From Caulobacter flavus (GTDB lineage Bacteria > Pseudomonadota > Alphaproteobacteria > Caulobacterales > Caulobacteraceae), in the NCBI RefSeq assembly GCF_003722335.1, contig NZ_CP026100.1, forward strand, positions 3,632,001 to 3,696,000: 64,000 nucleotides of DNA, read 5' to 3'. Every line of letters starts with the position of its first letter. The first letter of the stretch is position 1. The translations under genes and the position numbers were made by a program. The notes under the pieces were generated by a model that had not been told where the DNA came from, searched no databases, and saw nothing but the letters and a program-made list of their open reading frames with translations. Below are positions 35,791 through 44,622 of this stretch, in pieces.

Positions 35791-36552
35791 GTGGTCAAGG
35801 GCAAGGGTATCGGCGCGGACGGCGAGTTCGAGCGCGAAGAGGGCTTTTCCGGCCGCATCCACGGCTCGATCGCCCGCACGCTCGGCATCGCCATCGTTTC
35901 GGGCCAGTACGCTCCCGGCGACGTTCTCAACAACGAGATCGACGCCAGCGAACAGTTGAACGTCTCGCGCAGCGCCTATCGCGAGGCCATCCGCATCCTG
36001 GCCGCCAAGGGGCTGGTCGAGAGCCGTCCCAAGGCCGGCACCCGCGTCAGCCCGCGTTCGCGCTGGAGCCTGCTGGATCCCGAGGTGCTGGCCTGGTTCT
36101 TCGAGGCCGAGCCCAGCGAGGAATTCCTCACCAGCCTTCACGAACTGCGGATGATCGTCGAGCCCTCGGCCGCGGCCCTCGCCGCCGAGCGCCGCAACGA
36201 CGAGCAGCTCGAGCGCATGCGCGCGGCGCTGATCCAGATGCAGCAGCACACCCTGGCCACGGAGGCCGGCCGCGCCGCCGACCGCGACTTCCACGACACC
36301 GTGCTGGAAGCCACCGACAACGAGCCGCTGCGCACCCTCTCCAGCAGCATCGGCGCGGCCGTGCGCTGGACGACGATCTTCAAGCAGCGCGATCGCGAAC
36401 TGGCCCGCGACCCGATCCCCGACCACTGGAAGGTCTTCGACGCCATCGCCGCCAGCCGCCCCGACCAGGCCCGCCAGGCCATGGAGCGCCTCGTAGGCCT
36501 GGCCCAGGACGACACCCGCGCGGCCATCGCGAGGCGAACGGGGTCGGTCTAG
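35791..36552 (+). CDS. GntR-family (FadR/FCD subgroup) sugar-acid regulator
   Basis: A 253-residue transcription factor with an N-terminal winged helix (GSIARTLGIAIVSGQYAPGD; then LNVSRSAYREAIRILAAKGLVESRPKAGTRV) and a C-terminal all-helical FCD ligand domain with metal-site-like residues 'DRDFHDTVLEATDN' and 'DHWKVFDAI'. FCD domains usually sense sugar acids or carboxylates, fitting the adjacent AraD1-like gene. The start is a GTG at 35791 preceded by GGAGG; an earlier GTG at 35749 would add 14 residues. It is divergent from the AraD1-like gene and probably controls the TCAGACAA sites nearby. Confidence 0.88.
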   Translation: MVKGKGIGADGEFEREEGFSGRIHGSIARTLGIAIVSGQYAPGDVLNNEIDASEQLNVSRSAYREAIRILAAKGLVESRPKAGTRVSPRSRWSLLDPEVLAWFFEAEPSEEFLTSLHELRMIVEPSAAALAAERRNDEQLERMRAALIQMQQHTLATEAGRAADRDFHDTVLEATDNEPLRTLSSSIGAAVRWTTIFKQRDRELARDPIPDHWKVFDAIAASRPDQARQAMERLVGLAQDDTRAAIARRTGSV

Positions 36553-36593
36553 AGTTCTCGCGGGGAAGGCGGCTTAGAGATCCTCCCCCTTTG

Positions 36594-37722
36594 GGGGACC
36601 GCTGCAATACGCCTCTGTAGGAGTGCTGGGGACGCGGAGTGGTCGTTCTGAGGCCTCCTTTTGGAGGTCTCAGGTCGATCGGGACGGACGGGTGGCGTGA
36701 TCAGGCCGTCAGGATGGCGGCGCGGCGCAGGTTGAAGGCCATGGCGGTGAGCAGCACTTGGCCGGCGGCCTTGGCCATCCCCAGATAGCGAACCCGCGTC
36801 AGACCCATGCGGCGCTTCCAGGTGGCGAAAGTGGTTTCCACGGCGGCGCGACGACGGGCGATCAGGTCGTTAAGGCGCTTCTGGCGATCGCTCAGGGGAT
36901 GATAGCGGTTGGGGCGGCGCATCAGTCTGGGCTTCACGCCGGCCTGCTTGAGCCGATCGCGGCGAGCGTGGGTGTCATAGGCCTTGTCGGCGTAGACGGC
37001 CGCCTCGTCGCCCCGGATCAGGGCGTCGGCCGGGACGGTGTCGTTGACGTTTGCGGGGGTGGTGATCACCGCCCGCACCAAGCCCGAGCCCTGATCGACA
37101 TTCACGTGGGCCTTGTAGCCGTAGGTCGAGCCAGACTTGCCCTTGTGCTTGGCGAAGGCCGCGTCGGGGTCCCTGGCCTTCGCCAGGGCATCGGGACCGC
37201 CCCGGGGACGTGGCGTGGCCGCCTCGATCAAGGTGGCGTCCAGCATCGCGCCCTGCTTGAGCACCAGGCCCGCGCCTTCCAACTGGCGATCCAGCTCGTC
37301 GAACAGCCGCTCGAGCAATCGCTGGCTCACCAACCGGTTACGAAACCGGCACAGCGTCGTGTGATCGGGAACCGCGTCCTCCAGGCTCAGCCCCACAAAC
37401 CGGCTGAACGAAAGGCTGTCGCCCAGCCGGAACTCCAGCTCAGCGTCCGATAACCCGTACCAGGCCTGCAGCAGGAGCGCCTTGAACAGCAGCAGCGGCC
37501 GGTAGCCCGGACGTCCCGGGCCATCCTCGCGAAGACCCGCCAGGGCCTTCTCGAAGCCCGACCAGTCCACCAGCGCCGACACTCGATCCAACGCCGCGCT
37601 GCCCGCCCGGCGACCAGCGCCGATCTCTCCAAATCCAAGCTGGCCCGTCGCCTTCACCGACATCGCAATCCTCCCGCTTCAACGCCAAGGAATCACAGCC
37701 AGCCAATTTCGCAACAGTCCCC
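36594..37722 (-). mobile_element. IS5-family insertion sequence with target duplication
   Basis: An 1,129-bp element carrying one transposase gene. The outer ends GGGGACCGCTGCAA (left) and, on the other strand, GGGGACTGTTGCGA (right) are imperfect terminal inverted repeats. TTTG flanks both sides (36590-36593 and 37723-37726), a 4-bp target duplication. Removing the element restores CCTCCCCC-TTTG-GGGGAGG, a palindrome of a repeat family found elsewhere in the window; the insertion is in its loop. Confidence 0.85.
36701..37663 (-). CDS. IS5-family transposase
   Basis: A 320-residue DDE transposase. An N-terminal DUF772-type domain (YRPLLLFKALLLQAWYGLSD, VPDHTTLCRFRNRL) precedes the catalytic DDE domain: first aspartate in MLDATLIEA, second in VYADKAYDT, and glutamate in RRAAVETTFATWKR. 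Length and motifs are intact, so the enzyme could be active. The ATG follows GGGAGGA. It fills the insertion sequence, with only short ends outside the gene. Confidence 0.95.
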   Translation of the reverse strand: MSVKATGQLGFGEIGAGRRAGSAALDRVSALVDWSGFEKALAGLREDGPGRPGYRPLLLFKALLLQAWYGLSDAELEFRLGDSLSFSRFVGLSLEDAVPDHTTLCRFRNRLVSQRLLERLFDELDRQLEGAGLVLKQGAMLDATLIEAATPRPRGGPDALAKARDPDAAFAKHKGKSGSTYGYKAHVNVDQGSGLVRAVITTPANVNDTVPADALIRGDEAAVYADKAYDTHARRDRLKQAGVKPRLMRRPNRYHPLSDRQKRLNDLIARRRAAVETTFATWKRRMGLTRVRYLGMAKAAGQVLLTAMAFNLRRAAILTA

Positions 37723-38020
37723 TTTGGGGGAGGTGTCGCCAAAGGCGACGGAGGGGGGGCGTTTTCAGCTTCCAAGGCGTAGGCCAGCTTCCCACCAACT
37801 CCCCCACCGATCGCTACGCGATCGCCTCCCCCGCAGGGGGAGGTTCCTGGCTCCTGCCAGCGCCCCCACCCGTAAAATCCCCGCGAAAGCGGGGACCCAG
37901 GCTTTTTCCGCCATCCACCATCACCGCCTCCCTCGTCTCTGTGGCGAGGAAGGCGAACCTGGAGATCCTTCCCCTCTGGGGGAGGTGGCCCAGAGGGCCG
38001 GAGGGGGTAGCGCCGCGCGC
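37723..38020. repeat. Cluster of interspersed palindromic repeats
   Basis: A gene-free 300 bases packed with palindromes: CCCCTTTGGGGG with CGCCAAAGGCG, then a segment near 37801-37845 with CGATCGCTACGCGATCG and CCTCCCCCGCAGGGGGAGG, CCCCGCGAAAGCGGGG (about 37878-37893), and CCCCTCTGGGGGAGG with CCCAGAGGGCCGG near 37970-38005. The left member is the one split by the IS element. Confidence 0.75.
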
Positions 38021-38120
38021 AAATCATCCGACAAGCTAGCCGCCGGCTTTCCCGTCATATGTCTTTGTATTGCTGGCCCAGGCCGTAACCTGCCCTCGAT
38101 TGACGCTCCTTCCGTGCGAG

Positions 38121-38134
38121 TATACTCAGACAAA
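38121..38134. promoter_or_regulatory. TCAGACAA operator upstream of the arabinofuranosidase gene
   Basis: TATACTCAGACAAA, identical over 14 bases to the site at 32897-32910, lies 68 bases before the GH51 start codon. The region between 38020 and 38201 otherwise holds only the promoter and leader. Confidence 0.6.
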
Positions 38135-38201
38135 TAACAAGGGGCCTCCATCGCGTCGCACGCGCCAGGATGCGCGCCTGTCCGACCAAGGGAGAAACGA
38201 C

Positions 38202-39764
38202 GTGAATTCCAAGATGCTGAAGCACGCCCTGATGGGCGGCGTCGCCGCGGCGCTGCTGATGGCCAGCGGCGCGCTCGCCCAGACCAAGGTCAGCGGGACC
38301 TTGCGCGCCGACCAGCCCGGCGCCGTGATCCAGCCGGAAGTCTACGGCCAGTTCGCCGAGCACCTGGGCCGGGGCATCTACGAAGGCGTCTGGGTCGGCG
38401 AGGACAGCAAGATCCCCAACGTCAAGGGCTACCGCAAGGACGTGGTCGACGCCCTGAAGGCCCTGAAGGTGCCGGTCGTGCGCTGGCCGGGCGGCTGCTT
38501 CGCCGACGACTATCACTGGCGCGAGGGGATCGGCCCGCGCGACAAGCGTCCCGTGAAGGTCAACGTCATGTGGGGCGGCGTCGAAGAGCCCAACACCTTC
38601 GGCACCCACGAGTTCATGGACTTCGCCGAGCTGATCGGCACCAAGACCTACGTCGCCGGCAATGTCGGCACCGGCACGCCGCAGGAGATGTCGGAGTGGG
38701 TCGAGTACCTGACCTCGCCGACTAACTCGTCTATCGCCAACATGCGCCGCGCCAACGGCCGCGACAAACCCTGGAAGGTCGACTACTTCGGCGTCGGCAA
38801 CGAGAACTGGGGCTGCGGCGGCCAGATGACGGCCGAGCACTACACCAACCTCTATCGCAACTTCGCCGAGTTCGTCCGCGCCCCGCGCGGCAACCGGCCC
38901 GTGAAGGTCGCCGCTGGTCCCAACGCCGAGGACTACAACTGGACCGAGGTCCTGATGAAGGGCGCGGCCAAGAACATGAACGCGCTCAGCCTGCACTACT
39001 ACGTCATCCCGACCGGCAACTGGACCAAGAAGGGTTCGGCCACCGTGTTCGACGAACAGGGCTGGGGCGACACCATGGTCCAGGCCCTGAAGATGGAAGA
39101 GCTGGTCACCAGGCACAGCGCGGTGATGGACAAGTACGACCCCGAGAAGAAGGTCGGCCTCTATGTCGACGAATGGGGCGTCTGGTACGACGTCGAGCCG
39201 GGCACCGAGCCGGGATTCCTCTATCAGCAGAACACCATGCGCGACGCCGTGGTGGCCGCCGCGACGCTGAACATCTTCCACAAGCACGCCGACCGGGTGC
39301 GCCTGGCCGCCATCGCCCAGATGGTCAACGTGCTGCAGGCGATGATCCTGACCGACAAGGAAAAGATGGTCCTGACGCCCACCTACTGGGTGTTCGACCT
39401 CTATAAGCCCTTCCAGGGCGCGACCTTCCTGCCGGTCGAGATCGACACCCCGCAGTACGTGGTCGGCAAGTCGTCGGTTCCGGCCGTGACCGCCTCGGCG
39501 GCCAAGGGCGTGGACGGCGCGGTGCACGTGGCCCTGGTCAATCTCGACCCCAACAAGCCGGCCACCGTCACCGTCAAGCTGACGGGCTCGACGGCCAAGA
39601 CCGCCAAGGGCCGCGTCCTGACCGGCCCTGAAATGGCCTCGCGCAACACCTTCGACAAGCCGGACGCGGTCAAGCCCGCCGACTTCAAGGGCGCGACCAT
39701 CAAGGGCGACACCCTGACGGCTACCCTGCCGGCCAAGTCGGTGGTGGTGCTTGACCTGAACTAG
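38202..39764 (+). CDS. GH51 alpha-L-arabinofuranosidase, exported
   Basis: A 520-residue enzyme that releases L-arabinose from arabinan or arabinoxylan side chains. A signal peptide ([19 protein letters not shown]) directs export. The catalytic residues of GH51 are visible: acid/base E201 in [11 protein letters not shown] and nucleophile E324 in [10 protein letters not shown]. '[21 protein letters not shown]' and 'LSLHYY' are further signatures, and the C-terminal beta-sandwich is complete. The start is a GTG with GGGAG 8 bases upstream. A TCAGACAA operator precedes it, linking it to the GntR regulon; liberated arabinose would feed the AraD1-like pathway. Confidence 0.93.
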   Translation: MNSKMLKHALMGGVAAALLMASGALAQTKVSGTLRADQPGAVIQPEVYGQFAEHLGRGIYEGVWVGEDSKIPNVKGYRKDVVDALKALKVPVVRWPGGCFADDYHWREGIGPRDKRPVKVNVMWGGVEEPNTFGTHEFMDFAELIGTKTYVAGNVGTGTPQEMSEWVEYLTSPTNSSIANMRRANGRDKPWKVDYFGVGNENWGCGGQMTAEHYTNLYRNFAEFVRAPRGNRPVKVAAGPNAEDYNWTEVLMKGAAKNMNALSLHYYVIPTGNWTKKGSATVFDEQGWGDTMVQALKMEELVTRHSAVMDKYDPEKKVGLYVDEWGVWYDVEPGTEPGFLYQQNTMRDAVVAAATLNIFHKHADRVRLAAIAQMVNVLQAMILTDKEKMVLTPTYWVFDLYKPFQGATFLPVEIDTPQYVVGKSSVPAVTASAAKGVDGAVHVALVNLDPNKPATVTVKLTGSTAKTAKGRVLTGPEMASRNTFDKPDAVKPADFKGATIKGDTLTATLPAKSVVVLDLN

Positions 39765-39785
39765 ACTTCGGGATCCGAAACGTCG

Positions 39786-39815
39786 AAGGGCGCCGGCTTC
39801 CACCGGCGCCCTTTT
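39786..39815 (+). terminator. Intrinsic terminator after the arabinofuranosidase gene
   Basis: AAGGGCGCCGG and CCGGCGCCCTT, loop CTTCCA, followed by TTTTCGTTT. Confidence 0.88.
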
Positions 39816-39833
39816 CGTTTGGATCTGAAACTT

Positions 39834-39976
39834 CGTCATCCTGGCCGAAGCGCGCAGCGCGTAGAGCCGGGACCCAGGAGCGGCCGCAATGCGATGGCGA
39901 GCCCGGGGGCGTCAGCCTCACGGCTGAGCCCAGTCCCCCTGGGTCCCGGATCGGCCTTCGGCCGTCCGGGATGACG
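39834..39976. repeat. Large interspersed palindrome
   Basis: CGTCATCCTGGCCGAAG at the left and CTTCGGCCGTCCGGGATGACG at the right are imperfect inverted arms; inside, CCGGGACCCAGG and CCTGGGTCCCGG form a second nested pair. The element fills the space between the GH51 and penicillin-binding protein genes. Confidence 0.7.
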
Positions 39977-39983
39977 ATCTTGT

Positions 39984-42038
39984 TTACGGCAGGTTCGTCG
40001 GACCTCGCGGCTCGGCCGGCTGGGCCGGGGCCGCCGGGACCACTGGAGCGGGAACCACCGGGGCGGGAGCCGTGGGATCTGCCGGGGCTTCGCCCTCGGC
40101 AGGTACGGCTTCGGGCGGCAGCGGCAGGCCGTCGGGGCCCAGGATCGGCTCGGCCAGGCTGGCGTCCTCGGCGGCGCTCAGCGCGTCGTCCTGCGGCGGT
40201 TTGGGCGCGCCGCCGGTGGCCGACAGGGCGAAGGCCTTCCAGATCTTGGCCGGCAGGCCGCCGCCGACCACGCCGTTCATGGCGCTGTTGTCGTCGTTGC
40301 CGACCCAGACGCCGATCACCAGGTCGCCGACATAGCCGACGAAGATCGCGTCGCGATAACCTTGCGTGGTGCCGGTCTTGCCGAAGGCGCCGGGGATGGC
40401 GGCCTCGACGCCGGTGCCGCGATGCACGGCCGAGCGCAGCAGGTCGCGCATGCCGGCCAGTTCGGCCTTCGAAAGGGCGCGGGCTTTCTTCGGCGTCTTG
40501 AAGTCGGCGAGGCCGTGCGGCGTCACCGGGGTCTCGCCGGCGGCGATGGCCGCATAGGCTCCGGTCAGTTGCACCAGGCTCATCGGGCCGGTGCCGAGCG
40601 CCAGGGTCAGGTCGTCGGGGATCGGCTCGGTGACGCCCAGGTCGCGGGCGGTGTCGACGATCGCCTTGCGGCCGACCTGCTGGGCCAGGCGCACGGCCGC
40701 CACGTTGGACGAGCCGGCGAAGGCGGTGATCAGCGGCACCTCGCGGCCGGCGTACTTGCCCTCGTGGTTCTTCGGGCTCCAGCCGCGCACGTCGACCGGC
40801 GCGTCCAGGATCGGCGAGGTCGGGGTCATGCCCTGGCGGATGGCGGCCAGGTAGACGAACAGCTTGAAGGCGCTGCCCGGCTGGCGACCCGCGTCGGCGC
40901 GGTTGAACTGGCTCGTCTTGTAGTCGCGGCCGCCGACCATGGCCACGACGCTGCCGTCGGTGCGCATGGCCACCAGGGCGCCCTGCGTGACGTTCAGCAC
41001 CTTGCCGTCGCGGGCGATGGCGTCGTTGAGGATCTTCTCGGCCTTGGCCTGCAGCTTGGCGTCCAGCGTCGTCTTGACGATCGTCTCGCCGTAGCGGGCG
41101 TCATAGGCGGCCCGGGCCTGCGGGAACACCCAATCGGCGAAGTAAGAGCCCGTCGGCAGCTTGTCGCGCGGCGGGATCGGATGCATGTCGCGCTTGGCCT
41201 GGTCGGCCTGGCCCTGCGTGATCACCTCGGTCTCGACCATCGCGCCCAGCACCACGTCCATGCGCTCGCGGGCGCCTTCGAAGTTCTCGGTGGGGGCCAG
41301 GCGCGAGGGCGCCTTGACCATGCCGGCCAGCATGGCCGCCTGGCCGACGCTCAGCTTCTCGGGCGTGGTGTCGAAATAGTGCCGGGCCGCCGCCCGCAGG
41401 CCGAAGGCGCCTTCACCGAAATAGACCGCCGACAGGTAGCGCGACAGGATCTCCTCCTTGGAGAGCCGCGCTTCCAGCCACAGGGCGATCAGGGCCTCCT
41501 GGGCCTTGCGCCGCAGGTTGCGGTCGCTGCTGAGGAAGGCGTTCTTGGCCAGTTGCTGGGTGATGGTGGAGCCGCCTTCGGAGACGCCGCCGGCCTTGGC
41601 GTTGGCGCCCAGGGCGCGGGCGATCGCTTTGGGGTCGATCCCCATGTGCGAGTAGAAGCGCCGGTCCTCGATGGCGATGAAGGCGCCCGGAACGTATTTC
41701 GGCAGCTTGGCGGCCTCGATGGGGGCTTCCTTGTACGAGCCGCGGCGGGCGATCGGCGAGCCGTCCGAGGCCAGCAGCACCATGGTCGGGTTGTTGGCCG
41801 GCTCCAGGGCGCGGCCCAGCGGCAGCGACCACAGCAGCCAGGTCACGACCGCGACAACCGCCAGCACCACGACGCCGGCGCCGATCTGCCAGGGGCGCTG
41901 CTTCCAGATCGGGGGGCGCTTCGGCTTGACCTGTTCGTCGGCGACGGCGGGCGGCGCCTGCGCGGTCTCGGCCGCGGCTTCGGGAGCCTTGTCTTCGGCG
42001 TCGTCGGGACCGGTTTGCGGAGCGGCGGGATCGGACAT
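39984..42038 (-). CDS. Class A penicillin-binding protein (PBP1-type)
   Basis: A 684-residue bifunctional peptidoglycan synthase. After a cytoplasmic tail and one membrane helix (about residues 51-71), the GT51 glycosyltransferase domain begins with 'AFIAIEDRRFYSHMGID' (catalytic E124) and 'EGGSTITQQLAKN'. The transpeptidase domain has SAFK (S389 to K392), GSSN and FGKTGTT, the three active-site motifs. The C-terminus is a low-complexity proline/alanine tail of about 90 residues. Caulobacter has several PBP1A-like paralogues; which one this is cannot be decided. It ends next to a large palindromic repeat. Confidence 0.93.
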   Translation of the reverse strand: MSDPAAPQTGPDDAEDKAPEAAAETAQAPPAVADEQVKPKRPPIWKQRPWQIGAGVVVLAVVAVVTWLLWSLPLGRALEPANNPTMVLLASDGSPIARRGSYKEAPIEAAKLPKYVPGAFIAIEDRRFYSHMGIDPKAIARALGANAKAGGVSEGGSTITQQLAKNAFLSSDRNLRRKAQEALIALWLEARLSKEEILSRYLSAVYFGEGAFGLRAAARHYFDTTPEKLSVGQAAMLAGMVKAPSRLAPTENFEGARERMDVVLGAMVETEVITQGQADQAKRDMHPIPPRDKLPTGSYFADWVFPQARAAYDARYGETIVKTTLDAKLQAKAEKILNDAIARDGKVLNVTQGALVAMRTDGSVVAMVGGRDYKTSQFNRADAGRQPGSAFKLFVYLAAIRQGMTPTSPILDAPVDVRGWSPKNHEGKYAGREVPLITAFAGSSNVAAVRLAQQVGRKAIVDTARDLGVTEPIPDDLTLALGTGPMSLVQLTGAYAAIAAGETPVTPHGLADFKTPKKARALSKAELAGMRDLLRSAVHRGTGVEAAIPGAFGKTGTTQGYRDAIFVGYVGDLVIGVWVGNDDNSAMNGVVGGGLPAKIWKAFALSATGGAPKPPQDDALSAAEDASLAEPILGPDGLPLPPEAVPAEGEAPADPTAPAPVVPAPVVPAAPAQPAEPRGPTNLP

Positions 42039-42140
42039 GCGCGATGGGACTCGAAAAGGACGCCGAGAGAGACGAGGCGCGTCAATACCACAGGCGAGGC
42101 GGCGGCCCAGCCCACAAGCGCCATTTGGGGAAACGCCGGT

Positions 42141-42803
42141 TCAGGCCTGAGCGCTCCGGCGCTTCTCCATCAGCAGAAGGGTCAGCGCCGCCAGGAATCC
42201 GAACGCCAGCAGCAGCGCCGACAGCTGGTGGGCCTTGTCCCATTCCAGGCTCTCGACCAGGCGATAGATCTCGATCGACAGCACCTGGGTCTCGCCGGGG
42301 ATCCCGCCGCCCAGCATCATCACGACGCCGAACTCGCCGATGGTGTGGGCGAAGGCCAGCAGGGCGGCCACGGCATAGCCGGGCAGGGCCAGCGGCAGGG
42401 CGACGCGCGCGAAGACGTCGGCCTTGCCCGCGCCCAGGGTGGCGGCCGCCTCCAGCGGTTCGTCGCCGACGGCCAGGAAGGCGTTGCGCAGCGGCTGCAC
42501 GGCGAAGGGCAGGGAGTAGATCAGCGAGCCGACCACCAGGCCCTCGAAGGTGAAGGCCAGGGTGCGGATCCCCACCGGCCTCAGCAGCGCCATCAGCGGG
42601 CTCTCCGGTCCCAGGGCGATCAGCAGATAGAAGCCCAGCACCGTCGGCGGGAGCACGATGGGCAGCGCGACCAGCGCCCCGACGACCGGCTTCAGCGGCG
42701 ACCGCCCCCGCGCCAGCCACCAGGCCAGCGGCGTGGCCAGCAGCAGCAGCAGGACGGTGGTCACCGTCGCCAGCTTGAGGGTCAGCCAGACGGCCTCGAC
42801 CAT
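42141..42803 (-). CDS. modB: Molybdate ABC transporter permease ModB
   Basis: A 220-residue inner-membrane permease with five to six helices and the ABC-permease EAA motif '[25 protein letters not shown]'. '[15 protein letters not shown]' and '[14 protein letters not shown]' are characteristic of ModB. It starts 5 bases after modA. The expected third gene modC (the ATPase) does not follow; the next gene is the penicillin-binding protein. Confidence 0.93.
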   Translation of the reverse strand: MVEAVWLTLKLATVTTVLLLLLATPLAWWLARGRSPLKPVVGALVALPIVLPPTVLGFYLLIALGPESPLMALLRPVGIRTLAFTFEGLVVGSLIYSLPFAVQPLRNAFLAVGDEPLEAAATLGAGKADVFARVALPLALPGYAVAALLAFAHTIGEFGVVMMLGGGIPGETQVLSIEIYRLVESLEWDKAHQLSALLLAFGFLAALTLLLMEKRRSAQA

Positions 42804-42808
42804 GGCGG

Positions 42809-43567
42809 TCAGCGCACCTCGTAGCCGTAGCGGCGGATGATCGCCTTGGCCTCGCGGCCCTTCAGGAAGGTCAGGAACGCCTTGGCCGCCTCGCTGCTCG
42901 AGCCGGTATTCAGCAGCACCGCCTGCTGGTCGATCGGCGTGTGGTCGGCCTTGGGGACCACCCAGCGCGAGCCGCCCTTGTCGTCGACCACCTGCGACAG
43001 GGCCACGAAGCCCAGTTCGGCCGCGCCGGTCTGGACGTACTGATAGGCCTGGGTGATCGAAGAACCGGTGACGATCTTGGGCTTGAGGCCGTCGTAGAGC
43101 TTGAGCTTGGTCAAGGTCTCGACCGCCGCCAGGCCGTACGGCGCCGCCTTCGGGTCGGCGATCGACAGTTTCTGGAACCTGCCCTTGGCCAGCACCGCGC
43201 CCTGGCCGTCGACCAGGCCGGGCGTCTTGCTCCAGAGGACGAGGCGGCCGGTGGCGTAGGTGAAGCGCGAGCCGGGAACCGCCAGGCCGTCCGCCTCGGC
43301 CTTCTGCGGCCGCTCCACGTCGGCCGACAGGAACACCTCGTAGGGGGCGCCGTTGGCGATCTGGGCGTAGAACTGGCCCGACGAGCCGAAGCTCAGCGTC
43401 GCCTTGTGGCCCGTGGCCTTCTCGAAGCGCGCGGCGATGGCCTTGGCCGGCTCGGTGAAGTTGGCGGCCACCGCCACCTTGGTCTCGCCGGCGAAGGCCG
43501 CGCCGGCGATCATCGACAGCGCCGTCGCCAGAGCGGCGGCGATCAGGGGGCGGCGGGTGGCGGACAT
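42809..43567 (-). CDS. modA: Molybdate-binding periplasmic protein ModA
   Basis: A 252-residue periplasmic solute-binding protein with a signal peptide ([19 protein letters not shown]). '[40 protein letters not shown]' includes the serine residues that typically bind molybdate, and '[14 protein letters not shown]' is a family motif. I chose the ATG at 43567; an in-frame ATG at 43609 would overlap the ModE-like box. It is divergent from modE, and its transcription is presumably repressed by ModE when molybdate is plentiful. Confidence 0.93.
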   Translation of the reverse strand: MSATRRPLIAAALATALSMIAGAAFAGETKVAVAANFTEPAKAIAARFEKATGHKATLSFGSSGQFYAQIANGAPYEVFLSADVERPQKAEADGLAVPGSRFTYATGRLVLWSKTPGLVDGQGAVLAKGRFQKLSIADPKAAPYGLAAVETLTKLKLYDGLKPKIVTGSSITQAYQYVQTGAAELGFVALSQVVDDKGGSRWVVPKADHTPIDQQAVLLNTGSSSEAAKAFLTFLKGREAKAIIRRYGYEVR

Positions 43568-43584
43568 CGGCGGCTCGGACGTGG

Positions 43585-43610
43585 CGGATATGTAAGGCGA
43601 GTACATAACG
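43585..43610. promoter_or_regulatory. ModE-like box between modA and modE
   Basis: On the minus strand it reads CGTTATGTA-CTCGCCT-TACATATCCG: perfect TATGTA/TACATA arms around 7 bases. From memory it closely resembles the E. coli modA operator (CGTTATATT-GTCGCC-TACATAACG). It lies 18-43 bases before the modA ATG. Confidence 0.75.
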
Positions 43611-43688
43611 AGCTTTCGCCCGGTGTCAGGCTGTTTTTTGAGCGCTCGCCGGGCGACAAGCGGTCGAACGGAGTCGGAGGGCATCTCG

Positions 43689-44474
43689 ATGAGCGAAGCG
43701 GGCGATCTGAGCGCCAGCCTGATCCTGCGACGCGGGGCCCTGGCCCGGGTCGGCCTGGAGCGCGTCGCCCTGATCGAGGCGGTGGCCGAGCTGGGCTCGA
43801 TCAGCGCCGCCGCCAAGCGCCTGGAGCTGTCCTACAAGGGCGCCTGGGACGCCGTGCAGGCCCTGAACAACCTGTTCGACGCGCCGTTGATCGCCGCCGG
43901 CGCTGGCGGCCGGTCGGGCGGCGGCGCGCAGGTCACCCCGCGCGGTCATGCCGTGGTGCGTGCATTCCGCGACATGGAACGCGAGGTCGGCGCGGCGCTG
44001 GCGCGGCTGGAGGCGGGCCTGGCCTCGGAGGTCGGCGAGGACCTGTTCTGGAGCCTTGGCCTGCGCACCAGCGCCCGCAACGCCCTCCGCGGGACTATAG
44101 TCGCCCTGACCCCGCGCGGCGTGACGGTCGAGGTGAGGCTGGCTATCGGCGCCGATGTCGAGATCGCGTCGGTCATCACCCGCCGCAGCGCCGACGAACT
44201 GGGCCTGGCCGTGGGCCGTCCGGCGGTGGCCCTGATCAAGTCGAGCTTCGTGCGTCTGGCGCCCGAGGCGGCGAACTCGCCCGACGGCAATCTGCTGACG
44301 GGCAAGGTGCTGGACCGCGAGGACGGCGAGGCGGCCAGCGAGATCGTCGTCGCCATCGCCGAGGGCAAGACCTTGGTGGCGACGGTTCCCAGCGCGATCG
44401 CCGGCGGCCTGGCGCCTGGAGCCGCCGTCCTCGCCATGATCGCGCCCTCCGACGTCATCCTGGCGGTCGACTAG
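43689..44474 (+). CDS. modE: Molybdate-responsive regulator ModE
   Basis: A 261-residue LysR-like winged-helix regulator fused to a tandem molybdate-binding (Mop/TOBE) domain. The DNA-binding part shows 'RVALIEAVAELGSISAAAKRLELSYKGAWDAVQALNNLF', typical of ModE, and the C-terminus has two Mop repeats (ARNALRGTIVALTPRGVTVEV and NLLTGKVLDREDGEAASEIVVAI). The ATG follows GGAGGG. It is divergent from modAB across a ModE-like box, implying classic control of molybdate uptake, relevant to the molybdenum-dependent nitrate reductase downstream. Confidence 0.95.
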   Translation: MSEAGDLSASLILRRGALARVGLERVALIEAVAELGSISAAAKRLELSYKGAWDAVQALNNLFDAPLIAAGAGGRSGGGAQVTPRGHAVVRAFRDMEREVGAALARLEAGLASEVGEDLFWSLGLRTSARNALRGTIVALTPRGVTVEVRLAIGADVEIASVITRRSADELGLAVGRPAVALIKSSFVRLAPEAANSPDGNLLTGKVLDREDGEAASEIVVAIAEGKTLVATVPSAIAGGLAPGAAVLAMIAPSDVILAVD

Positions 44475-44622
44475 GGACGCCGCCCTTGGTCGCAGAGGCG
44501 CGGCCGCCGACCTGCTCTAGCAATATGCAGCGGCGCCTGCTGATTGGGCGGAACCGTGTTCGAGCGTGACCATGGCCGCAAAACGCTCCCCCAGGGCGTC
44601 CATGGTCCTTAGGGCGTTGGCC

